Shown here piece by piece: positions 12,405 to 22,039 of a stretch of 64,000 nt of DNA (the stretch's first letter is position 1; each line of letters begins with the position of its first letter). The position numbers were made by a program, and so were the translations under genes. Under the pieces are notes generated by a model. It made no database searches. It saw only the letters and a program-made list of their open reading frames with translations, and was not told the DNA's origin. This DNA comes from Stenocarpella maydis (lineage: Eukaryota > Ascomycota > Sordariomycetes > Diaporthales > Diaporthaceae): positions 259,658-323,657 of the forward strand of contig NQMI01000035.1 of NCBI GenBank assembly GCA_002270565.1, given 5' to 3'.

Positions 12405-13019
12405 ATGTCTTCAGTGGCGTTCTACGACATCAGCATCGGCTACTATACTAAAGCCATGACGGTCCTTCTCGGCATACTCAAAGCAGCTTCGGCTCACCCG
12501 GATGTCGCCTCCTTCATCGACGCACGTCTCGCCCCCGACATGTACCCTCTGGCCTCCCAGGTGCGCATTGCCACCAGGCCTCCTATGGCCTTGGTGGAGG
12601 CCCTGGCGGGCAAGGAACTCGTGGCGTGGTGGGATGAGAAGCTTGTGAGCGATAGGGATGACTCACCCTTCGTGTCTGTATGGGGAGAGAGAGAGCGATC
12701 GTGGCCGGAGCTGATCGCCCGCGTCGAGAAGACGCTGGAGATGCTCAAGAATGTGGATGCCGAGACGGCCAATGCCGAGGCTGACGAGAAGACACTGCCG
12801 CTTCAGATCGCGCCTGAGAGCCTAGGTGATGCAGCTTTCCGGAGCATCCCGGCTGCAGACCACACAATGGCGAATGGATTACCGAATGTTTTCTTTCATG
12901 TCTTCATGACCTACGCAATCCTGAGGTCTAAAGGCATAGATGTGGGCAAAAAAGATGTTCTGATACCTTTCTTGCCTGGGTATATCATGAAGGAGCTTTC
13001 CGGAAAGCCGGCTGCTTGA
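12405..13019 (+). CDS. DUF1993 family protein
   Basis: An intronless 204-residue protein. It starts SVAFYDISIGYYTKAMTVLL and contains ARLAPDMYPLASQVRIA, the pattern of the DUF1993 family (PF09351): an aromatic YD.S...Y start, a DM-PL-QV centre and a compact helical fold. The C-terminal part (HTMANGLPNVFFHVFMTYAILRSKGIDVGKKDVL) matches the usual end, where a shared His-containing helix is seen. The biochemical role of this family is not established. The length is close to the usual 160-200 residues. It is the first ordinary gene after the transposon desert and runs in the same direction as the P450. It could be a cluster member of unknown function or simply the border gene. Confidence 0.85.
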   Translation: MSSVAFYDISIGYYTKAMTVLLGILKAASAHPDVASFIDARLAPDMYPLASQVRIATRPPMALVEALAGKELVAWWDEKLVSDRDDSPFVSVWGERERSWPELIARVEKTLEMLKNVDAETANAEADEKTLPLQIAPESLGDAAFRSIPAADHTMANGLPNVFFHVFMTYAILRSKGIDVGKKDVLIPFLPGYIMKELSGKPAA

Positions 13020-13868
13020 TGAAGAGCACCAGTAGTAGGGTATTGAACAGTTGCTCAAGATCACTAAGTACACGCAAAATTTATTACATCTCATGCCAGA
13101 GCCTCGTTCTCTGCGTATACTTTTGAACGATACCCAAGGCTCGCCTGGAAAAGTCCTTGCGTCCAGAACTCCAACACGAGAAGGTGTAAAGAAAGCTTTT
13201 CCCGCTGTCTAATGGCGCGCTTTATCCTGAAAATGAGCCACCCCTGTTCACGTAAACACTTGCCGTGATCAAGGCACAATCCTCTGGAATGCAGCCATGA
13301 TACAGTGCCCGCTTGGACGGGTGAGCGGATGTGTGAAGCCAACTAAGCGAATGGCCCAAAAGGGTGGGAGGCAGTGGTCTATAGCAGGAGATAGGGGAAG
13401 CAGCCACGCAGCGGAGCTCGCAGCTGTAACCAATTTTTACTCGGCTCGGCCTAATGATCTTCGTACACCTCCAAGGCATATCCGAAGAGAACATAGCTTC
13501 CACCACGAAGGAATATCTCCCGAAGCTAGCCTTGTTCCGACTCATTGTTGTCGGGTGAGCATACGGCCGGTCAGCACGAGGATTACAGATCATGGCTCCT
13601 TCGGCATCTCCTATCAGCCCGTCCATCTTAGGCACTGTGGACTGAGGATTAAAGATTTCGGACATTGGGCTTGGCCAAGAGGTCGACCGCAGCAGGATCC
13701 CAAGGGGCACATGGCGATCCTGTTACACCACATTCCGGAGATCTTGTAATTCCTAAAAGCATAAATTACTTGGTGTCGCCAGCTTTTGACGAGACCAGCT
13801 GCCGTCGTTCTGGATGGATCAGGCTCCCACTTACATCTCCCACACACCCTCACAGCCACAGTCATACG
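13020..13868. other. Intergenic region upstream of the P450 gene
   Basis: Several overlapping open frames exist here on both strands, but none has domain-like composition or intron structure, and they contradict each other. It probably contains the 3' end of the DUF1993 gene and the P450 promoter. Confidence 0.4.
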
Positions 13869-15685
13869 ATGGCGGCCCGTAACAGCCTCTTCCTCTCTTC
13901 GCTCTTTCTCATTATTCCATTGCTCATCTACTATGGTGTGCAATGGCTCCTCTCAACTAGGCGGCCTGCAAAATTCCCCCCTGGACCCTCAACGATCCTA
14001 GGCCTGGGCAACCTGCACCAACTCCCAAAGACCAGGCGCTTTCTCACCACAGACTCCTGGGCAAAGCAGTACGGGCCTGTCACGGGGCTCAAGTTCGGCC
14101 CTACCAACGTGATCATACTCAACGATGCCTCCCTGATATACGAGGAGATCGTGAAGCGAGCGGCGTATTTTTCTGCTCGGCCCCCAGCGTATATCGCACA
14201 GGAGATGATCCTGGGGGACGCGCGGCACATGTACAGCCTCTTCTTGCGGAGTGATTACAGCCAGACACTACGCACGACTACGAAACGGTTTCTTGCGGGC
14301 CGAGGACTCCTCGAGGCGGCTTTTATGCAGAAGGCCGCTGGGGCGCGCCTGGCCTATGACCTACTCCAGTCGGGTGATGATTGGATGAAGCACAGTCTGA
14401 AATGGTATGCATACCTCGATGGTCCAGAGGCCCACAGCCCTCGATCAGCAATGGTGACATGATTATTTCTAGGGGTGTGTCAACGCCGCTTGCATATCTC
14501 AGCGGTGTCCCGGTTGAAGACCTCGGCGAACACTGGCTGCAGGAGTACTCGGAATACCTGGACCTGATGGAAGAGCTTGTGGACCCAGCCAACGCACCGC
14601 CGGTTGATAACTTCACTATACTCCGGCTTGTGCCTTCTATGTTCGCCGAGTGGAAGCGCAAAGTGCCCAGGGCTAAAAAGGCTCTGCTCAGCGTTTTCGG
14701 CGCAATGATGTCCGAGTCTAAGAAACACATCCGCAGCGCGTTCCCGTCGCTGATCCCTGAACTGCTGCGTCAGACCTATTCCAACCCGTCTGCATCGCCC
14801 GCGGGACTTGGATCTGAACAGGAGATCAAGTTCATGATGGGCGGTATGCTGTATGTACTCCCAGTCCCGTGTCCCTGTCGTGTGTCCCACAACGCCTCCC
14901 TCTCCCCCCTCCCCCCCATTCTACCATTCACACTTCCTGTCCATCGGCCTGAAATTCAGCGTGAACAGAGGGATGGAGCAGAAACCCGCTGACGCAGCCA
15001 CAGTGACGCCGCCGTGGATTCCTCAGTCGTCACGTTTCAAATCATAATTCTCGCCCTGGCATCGCACCCGGAAGCCCAGCGCCAAGCCCAGGCCGAGATC
15101 GACGTCGTCTTTGGCAGCGACGGGGCCCTGCCCGAAAAGATCGACCTCGACAGGCTTCCCTACCTGAATGCCTGTGTGACCGAGGCCCTCCGGTGGCGGC
15201 CAACTTCGGTGATTGGCCTCCCCCGCGAGACCACCGCCGACGAGGAGGTGCTGGGGTACCGCGTGCCCAAGGGGACGACGGTCCTGCTCAACCAGTGGAC
15301 GTGCCAGCAGGACCCGGAGTTCTACGAGGAACCAGAACGCTACATGCCCGAGCGTTTCGTGCGGGACCCGCTGGGGGCCAGAGACGGGGTCACCCAGCTG
15401 GGGAGGAAGGCGCTCTACACCTTCGGGGCCGGGCGGAGGGAATGTCCGGGCAAGGACTTCTTCTTCCAGGGCACGAGGAACGCGCTGGCACAGATACTGT
15501 GGGCTTTTGATATCATGCCGGTTGAGAAGCTGTATACTGAGGTCGACACGGGCTTCCTCGATTCCGTCATCCTGAGGCCGAAGCCATTCAAGGTCAAGTT
15601 TGTGCCTAGGCGGCCAGGGATCTCCAAGATCCTAGAGGAGGAAAAGCAGAAGGCTGATATCGTGGTGAGAGGGGCGCTTGCATAG
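13869..15685 (+). CDS. Cytochrome P450 monooxygenase (OrdA-like class)
   Basis: Proposed CDS: 13869-14404, 14473-14850, 15004-15685; 531 residues. Intron 1 is 68 nt. Intron 2 has a GTATGT donor and is about 153 nt; an AG at 14997 is an alternative acceptor that adds two residues. An N-terminal membrane anchor covers about residues 5-24 and is followed by FPPGP. The K-helix ExxR is EALR (365-368), PERF is at 420-423, and the haem loop FGAGRRECPG at 445-454 has the Cys ligand at 452. The I-helix reads AAVDSS (about 307-312) instead of the usual (A/G)GxDTT. It probably hydroxylates or oxidises an aromatic polyketide intermediate at the ER membrane. It resembles P450s such as those in aflatoxin-type clusters, but the substrate cannot be named. 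Confidence 0.88.
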
Positions 15686-17396
15686 ACAGGGCTTAGGGTG
15701 CTTTCAGGTCTATATCTCGCTAGTGTCGTTGAAGGAATTTTATATCTTATCAGGTGTCAGGAGTTTCACTATTAATGAGCTATTCTATAAAACTAAGCTT
15801 CCCTACTCCATTATGTATAGACTAGAATACCAGACAATTTGCTATATTAAATATATACTACTGAGAAATGTTATTATAATTATAAGCCAGCACTTATCCT
15901 TCATTGAGTACTTAATTAAAGACTCCTAACATCTTAAATATAATATTCTTTATTATAGCTGCATTATGCGAAGGCCTGAGGCAGGTCTAGCTAATATATA
16001 GAACATCTATAGCCTTTAAGGACCTTAGGTCATCTAGATTTAATATTATTAAAGGCAGGGTTAAAACTTGATCTAATTAATTTAATTAAAGCTAAGTAAG
16101 GGTTTAATTACTTAGTTTTATTAGTATTATTTTAAAATATTAATGATGTAAGCTAATTAATAACTAGCATAAGTTTCACTAAATCAATAAATAAATAAAA
16201 TATTACTTTACACCATAGGGCAATATACCTCTTAAGTTTTAGCTTAGCTACAAAAGGAAACCCTATTATAATACTTAAAAAATTTAATTTAGAGAATTAA
16301 TTCTTCTTTTTACTTTATATTATTATGTAAGTATTTAATTAGTAGTTATATATTATCAAATCATTCTTTGCAGCATCCTTTTTATCTCCTTGTTTTATAC
16401 TCTTCTTCTCCTTATTAACCTTTATTATATTAGAGGCTCTTTATCTTTTTTTATTAAAGTAAGAGGGCTTTAGTAAACTATTCGCCCTATAATTAGATCT
16501 CTAGTTAATTTATTTTTAGTACGTATTTATAGCTAGGTTATATATTGTAATATCATTAGGGTTAGTACTTAATTTTTGTATTATAGGCATAGCCTATATC
16601 TGGGTTAGTGTCCGTATACTAGTTAATACTAATTACGCTAGCGCTTTATTCTACTATAGTTATATACTATAGTCGCTGAATAATATATAGTCGCCTACTA
16701 CTATTAATATAGTTATATTTATATTACGAAATCTTTAAGGTCTAAAAAAGCTTATAAATTAATAAAGCATCCTTTAAAATCAGCACAGAAAAGAATTGAA
16801 TCATGCCCTGTCCTCTCCCAAGGCTAGTATAAGACCGCAACATGTTATTCCACACGTAGGTGCCTGTATAGGGGAATTAAACGGGTAGCATGTGTAACAA
16901 GTCAAGTATCATTTGGTTGATGCTTCTCGTACAAAGGTCCGCCGTGGCCCATTGGTCAGGACATGTGGGTCTTTCACCGAGTGAGCGTCCCTCCGCATGT
17001 TTAAATGCCAAGAATAATTGGTGGTTGGTAAGACAGGCTCTGGAATTGTCCGAATTATCCCGGACCTCTCGTACATGTCAGCTTATCGCATCACATGCGA
17101 AAGGAATGTGTGAGCTTTGAGCATCATGCCTCCAGCCTGCAGGCCACGCCCCCCCCCCGGAACTCGCCTAGCATTCCAACCCAACACCGTCAGAAATGAC
17201 CCGGCTAACAAACCAACCCAGCATCCGGTCCTTTGAACTCAGGAGGAACGAGCCCGGACCGGGTTACCGGAGGCATCAAGGTGGAAGGTAGTATTTAATA
17301 TGCACGTTATTGGTCCTCAGTTCCCATTACGTCTAACCATTGCAGACTCAGCCGCCTCAGGACATCCCTCGCCGCACGATCCCCGAACCAGAAACA
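15686..17396. other. AT-rich insert-like stretch and promoter of the DUF4267 gene
   Basis: From about 15720 to 16790 the sequence is AT-rich with many TAA/TAG triplets, like the RIP-mutated flanks, and gives no recognisable protein. It is probably an old transposon remnant inside the cluster. From about 16800 composition is normal. GTCCGAATTATCCCGGACC near 17048-17066 has symmetric CCG/CGG half-sites, and CCGGACCTCTC near 17060 also occurs in the PKS promoter near 27818. Confidence 0.45.
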
Positions 17397-17902
17397 ATGT
17401 TGGCAAAAATGCTGGCCTTACCGCCGGGGTACTACCCATTTTTGCTTGATGCCGCCACAGGCGTCATCGGAACGCTGCTCATCTACTCGGGGGTGACAGG
17501 CCTCTTCACCAATCCTCTTGCCTGTACTTGATACCCCACCCTGACACCCCATTCCCCCCCATCTGAATCTGCCTATCGTTCTGGGCGTCTAAGAGATGTC
17601 CTCTAACGGAATCCATAGTGGCCAGGTTCTTTGGTTTGCCTGCGGCGACCAAACCGGAACTTGTCTTCGTCCCTGCCATGTCGGGTCGGAACCTTGGTGT
17701 GGGTATCTTCATCTGGATACTGACTATCCTCGGGGAACGTTGGGTTCTAGGAGTGTTCCTGCTGTGCTGGACGTGGGCAGGGATCGCGGACACCAAGATT
17801 CTCTATGACCACCCTCTCGGGGAGAGCAAGGGCATGCACATACGGAACATAATTATTCTCTCGGTGCTGGGACCTCTATTGATAAAGGCCTCAGGGCGGT
17901 AA
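17397..17902 (+). CDS. DUF4267 small membrane protein
   Basis: Proposed CDS: 17397-17523, 17619-17902; 136 residues; 95-nt intron with GTACTT donor. The ATG at 17397 is the first in frame. Joining the exons gives the DUF4267 pattern (PF14087): a first membrane helix (GVIGTLLIYSGVTGLF), then NPLALARFFGLPAATKP, then SGRNLGVGIFIWILTI and a further hydrophobic helix, and a final helix IRNIIILSVLGPLLI after a polar loop. About four membrane segments are expected. Small DUF4267 proteins occur in fungal genomes, some near secondary-metabolite genes, but no activity is established that I know of. It lies between the P450 and the SDR-like gene, so it may be part of the cluster. Confidence 0.78.
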
Positions 17903-18868
17903 AAGAAGCCGTCTCTAGTGCCCACAAACCAGAAATTGTTCAGCTTTTTGTGACTGGAGGCTACTTTGAGTAGGTAGGCATGGGCCCGTTGGCATGATAT
18001 CTACATTGCTTCATGCCAAGATCCAACAACAAGGTCTAGCGTGGCAAATACTCACGCGCGGGCCGCTGATGAGGTTGAACGGACCCAAGATATGGGCACA
18101 TGCAGGGCATTACCAGGGAACTGAAGAGGTCAGGTGGGAGTGCTTACTAGTGTGGCAGCGTGAGAGGAGTACAATGAGTTTGCTAGACAGAAGAGACAAG
18201 CAGAAGCGTATTCCATGGTAGTGGCTATTTTTGAATCGGAAGACCAGCCAGCGGAGAAGCTATCAATCACCAATTGAAGACAGTCATGCGTGTCAGTATG
18301 CTCGAGTGACCAGGAAATGCCGAGACACAATACAGGTTTCAAGCCTTGGTATCTCACTCGCTCAAAGCCAGTCAGATGGACAAATTCGGCTTGATAAGAC
18401 ACAAAACAGGTTTTCCCGTGCCCAGGTCATCAGCAAGATACTGATATTTAGTTCAAACTGTCAAACTTGCACATGATTCAACAATGGTGATCAGTCTTGT
18501 GGCGTCATTTCGACTATTTCCCACATGGTATCCACACAACGCGGGAACCGGTGTCAGGATGTGATATTTTGTTTGGTTCTCATGTTGATTAACATGTATA
18601 CTATATCATGGCATTGAAAAGACATACAACCCCGCAATACCAATAGACTAACATATGACACCCACATACAACTCAACGTTTTGCGGTTTGATGTCTGTGC
18701 AAATCAATCCATTCCTACACTGGGATTCTATCTCCTTAATGTGTGGCCCCAGATGATGAGGTTTTGCCATAAAGCATCCAGTGTCGTTGATTAGAGGAGT
18801 ACCACGGCAACCGATTTGAGATCCATATCACCGACACCCAGGTGCGTAAGCGACCGGGCTGAACTTCC
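17903..18868. other. Convergent intergenic region, no gene seen
   Basis: This is the space between the 3' ends of the DUF4267 gene and the SDR-like gene. Short frames on both strands lack any domain-like pattern. Composition is ordinary. Confidence 0.4.
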
Positions 18869-19867
18869 TCACAGCTCATCCTTGGAGCTACTGGCCCGAG
18901 AACGGCAGGCATCGAAAACCTTTTGCGTGTGTTCCCAAACCGTCTTATCCACGCCCCGCTGCCTCATCGGGGCCAGAACGCCCTCGCTGTTGGCGCTGTC
19001 CCCCAGCGGGTCGACCAGAAAGATGCCACCGCCCGACTTGTTTGCCGGGGCGAGACCCTCAGGCGGGGGCACAAGACCACCCTCCTGGCCCGCGTACCGG
19101 TCGCTGGTGGCCAGGAATAGGCCGCGGGCGCCGGACTCGTGGTGGCTCATGGGGTTCTGCGGCCCGGACATGCCGAACCTCTGGGCCCTGGCGAGGGCGG
19201 GCGTGTCGACGGGGCCGGGGAACCAGTGGACGACGCCGAGGCGCGGGTGCTCGCGGGCCAGCCTCTCGAGGGCCAGCGTGCCCATGGTGCCGGCGTGAAC
19301 GGACGAGGTCCAGAAGGACCAGGCGCCCGGCGCGCGGAGGTCCAGGTCGTCGGCGCGCAGGGGGCCCTCGAGCCCGCCGGCCAGCACCGACACGACGCGG
19401 GGGCTCGGGGCGGCGGGGCTGGTGAGCAGCGGCAGCAGGCCCCCGGCGGCGCGCAGCCGCGAGTAGTAGCGCGTCGACATGGACGGGTCGAGGCCCTCGC
19501 TCGTGTCGTTGCGGCCCTCGAAGGCCATGAAGCCGGCCGACAGGAAGAGGATGTCGAGCTTGGCCTCGTCGCGCGTGACGGCCTCGACGACCCTGTCGAC
19601 CTCGGAGACGAGCGAGGTGTCTGCCGTGATGAGCTTGTACGTGCCGTCCGGGTTGGACTGGCGCAGCGAGGCCAGGAAGGCCTCGTGGGACGCGACCGAG
19701 GCCGGGCGGGCGACGGTGTATATGCGAGGAGAAGGGGCGTGCTGGGCGAGATGCTGCAGCGTGCTCTGGCCGATGCCTGAGGTGGCGCCGATGAAGAGCG
19801 CCACGAGGCCCTTTGGGAGGCCTGCGACGCGAGCGTTGGATTGCTCCACGATCTTGAGCGAGACCAT
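18869..19867 (-). CDS. Short-chain dehydrogenase/reductase-like protein
   Basis: An intronless 332-residue protein. I chose the ATG at 19867 (MVSLKIVEQSNARV); the longer frame upstream has only a TTG. The Rossmann fold is clear: LVALFIGATSGIGQSTLQHLA carries the glycine-rich TGxxxGxG-type nucleotide loop, and DILFLSAGF is the strand that is NNAG in classical SDRs. The typical YxxxK catalytic pair is not seen where expected. The segment instead reads YYSRLRAAGGLLPLL and later SVLAGGLEG and SSVHAGTMGTLALERLA. This matches a group of fungal SDR-like proteins found near biosynthetic genes. It may reduce a keto group or use a changed mechanism. Coding GC is high. It lies in tandem with the PKS on the minus strand and converges on the DUF4267 gene. 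Confidence 0.82.
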   Translation of the reverse strand: MVSLKIVEQSNARVAGLPKGLVALFIGATSGIGQSTLQHLAQHAPSPRIYTVARPASVASHEAFLASLRQSNPDGTYKLITADTSLVSEVDRVVEAVTRDEAKLDILFLSAGFMAFEGRNDTSEGLDPSMSTRYYSRLRAAGGLLPLLTSPAAPSPRVVSVLAGGLEGPLRADDLDLRAPGAWSFWTSSVHAGTMGTLALERLAREHPRLGVVHWFPGPVDTPALARAQRFGMSGPQNPMSHHESGARGLFLATSDRYAGQEGGLVPPPEGLAPANKSGGGIFLVDPLGDSANSEGVLAPMRQRGVDKTVWEHTQKVFDACRSRASSSKDEL

Positions 19868-21248
19868 CTTGTTACTCTTTGGATTATCCGCCTCTGCACA
19901 TGGGGTAGGGAGGTTGGCGTGCTTGTCGTTGAGCAATCCAAGGCGATGGGTTGCTCAACACCTGCTGTCAAAGTGAGTGACTTGGAGGTAGGTGGAAGAC
20001 TGCTGGATCATGCACTCAAGATCAATGATATGAGCTGACTGATAGAACGATCAAGAAAAGGGGACTCGCTAGATAATTGTGAGCTTGGCCCTTTTATGTC
20101 CTAATGCAATCCGAAAGGCCATTTTTGGCACCATCCCACCTCCTAGGGCTAGAAGGGCAACGAGCCTAGTGTCAGTGTGTAAGTTGCACCAGTGGTTTTA
20201 ATAGTATAGTTCAGCTCTTAGCATCGCTGCTAGTCCTAAATTATTAGTATTTTAAGTATATATGTGGTATTTCTATAAGTATATATGTCTATACTAAGCC
20301 TTAGCAATATGCTCTTTATCTTAACATAATTTTCCATTATATTTAGGTATATGAAATAGTAGTTCCGTTAAGGCCTCTTTACTACCTTAAGCTATTAGTT
20401 AAAATTATTATATAATAATAAGAGTAATATAATAGTAGTAATCAATAATAGATTACATTTATTATTACGTATTACTATTGACTGCTAGAATTCTAACTAT
20501 TACTAGTAATTACTAGTACTGCTACTAGATATAATGGCTATAATGGGAAGGCGGTGGCAATGGGCCCCTAATGAGTACTTCCTGCTGAGCTATAGTGGCG
20601 GGCTTGGCAAGGAGGTTCACCTCGCAGGGGTCCACTCCACACTGGGCTCCGTTGCCCTTCTAGGCCTTATTATGGCATGCCAAGAGCTGTGCCTTATTAT
20701 CGTATCCGCCGCGGTCTTGTCTTGTGTTGTGTCGCACAAGGTCTTGGACGCCTGGCCGGTCCGGGCCAATTTGTCAGCACCGGGGAGGAGTCGGATGGTT
20801 GGCACATACTACCGGACCCCGAAGTCCGAGAGGGAGGCTGTGAAGGGCCAACAGATATGCAGGTTCATGAAAACATGTTACGTGTCACACGAAAAAGACC
20901 ACTGTACAATGAGGACAAAGTGTGCTGACACGCCCCGTATAGTACCCCTAGCCGTATCTTGTGACAAAACAGATGGACAGGTTGTAGGTGTAAGTGTTCC
21001 TGTGGTCCCTCTCGTGGTGATCGGACCCCTCCCCCCCCCTCCGCCGTCTTCCTTTCCCGTCCCTCCACCACAGCTTTGTCGTGTTTCCTGGAAGCACAAT
21101 TATAGGCCGAGGGAGGTTTCCCAGGTAAGATTTGACTAGAAACATACCCAGTTGGGTAGTTAGTTAGATGCCTAAGCATCTCACCGAGTGTGCCAGTGGT
21201 GTTGGATCATTGATCAAAAGTGATGGAAATTGGGATTGCTGCACAATC
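19868..21248. other. SDR promoter side and a short AT-rich remnant
   Basis: About 20210-20540 is AT-rich and decayed (repeated TATTATTA-like tracts), like the RIP-mutated flanks. The remaining sequence has frames of 60-200 codons on both strands without domain-like pattern, which I do not accept as genes. The deletion-type MULE follows immediately at 21257. Confidence 0.4.
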
Positions 21249-21256
21249 TTGTTTAT

Positions 21257-21852
21257 GAATGCGGATATTCATACAGACGATTCCGGATGATACACAGATA
21301 CCACCCAGCCGATTTGGCTGCAGCCAATCAGATCGCCCCATTCGCCCCACTATCAACTTCACCACACCACCCCTAAATTAACGTTTTGCTATGTTAATGA
21401 AATTCTCATCCGGATCAATCGTTTTTGCAAGAAAAAGAACCCCCAGTTACTCATATATTGAATTTTCAGCGTTATACCGATGGCGCAACTACCTGGTTAC
21501 TCTGGTCTTGAGGCGCAGTGGCAAGCTGACTATCACAAGCGGTTGGGGACATCGTCAGCGACGACGGCGCCAACGGTAACGACGGCAATGAGGAGGAGGA
21601 GATATTAGACGAGATTATGGTCCGTACCAACTAGATATATAGCAAGACACCATCGATTTAAGCGATGTTCGCTGCGGCGAGGATTGCGATGGGAGCATTC
21701 GCCGTAGCAGTAATGAGGACATTCGGTTATGATAGCAGTAAGGTCAAAATAATGGTGTATATATTGATTTGGGTGGCGGGCGTTGTATGTGCACTGGGGC
21801 GGTATATGTATCTGTGTGCCGTCCGAAATTATCTGTATGAATATCCGCATTC
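21257..21852 (+). mobile_element. 596-bp MULE deletion derivative (MITE-like) with 8-bp target duplication
   Basis: The terminal inverted repeats are about 50 bp and imperfect: GAATGCGGATATTCATACAG at the left faces its complement ending at 21852, followed inward by TTCCGGATGATACACAGATAC against TTTCGGACGGCACACAGATAC. An 8-bp direct repeat TTGTTTAT flanks it (21249-21256 and 21853-21860). The left ~290 bp matches the left end of the MULE at 41954, and the right ~260 bp matches that element's right end; the transposase middle is missing. It encodes no transposase and would need one from a relative. It keeps CAG where the MULE in the GMC gene has TAG, so it is less mutated than its relatives. 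It sits about 190 bp past the PKS stop. Confidence 0.85.
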
Positions 21853-22039
21853 TTGTTTATTCCTATCCTAGTTCAATGGCTACCCCATGTACGCAGGCAA
21901 GAAAGTGAATGAACAAGACAAGAGGTGCCTCAGCGGGGGAACTCCTCGAGGAGGATAGTGTAGCCAAGAAAGATAAACACAGCGAACCATACACGCAGCC
22001 TACCAAGCACCCCGGGCAACATCAATCCCCCACCGGTGA

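Noticed and set aside
13297..13749. Overlapping open frames of 100-160 codons on both strands upstream of the P450
   Set aside because: They overlap each other in opposite strands, have no domain-like pattern, and sit where a promoter is expected.
19868..19936. N-terminal extension of the SDR-like protein
   Set aside because: The longer frame has only a non-ATG start; the ATG at 19867 fits the family N terminus.
20534..21179. Frames of 201 and 104 codons between the SDR-like gene and the short MULE
   Set aside because: Low-complexity Pro/Gly-rich ends, no recognisable domain and no splice structure.
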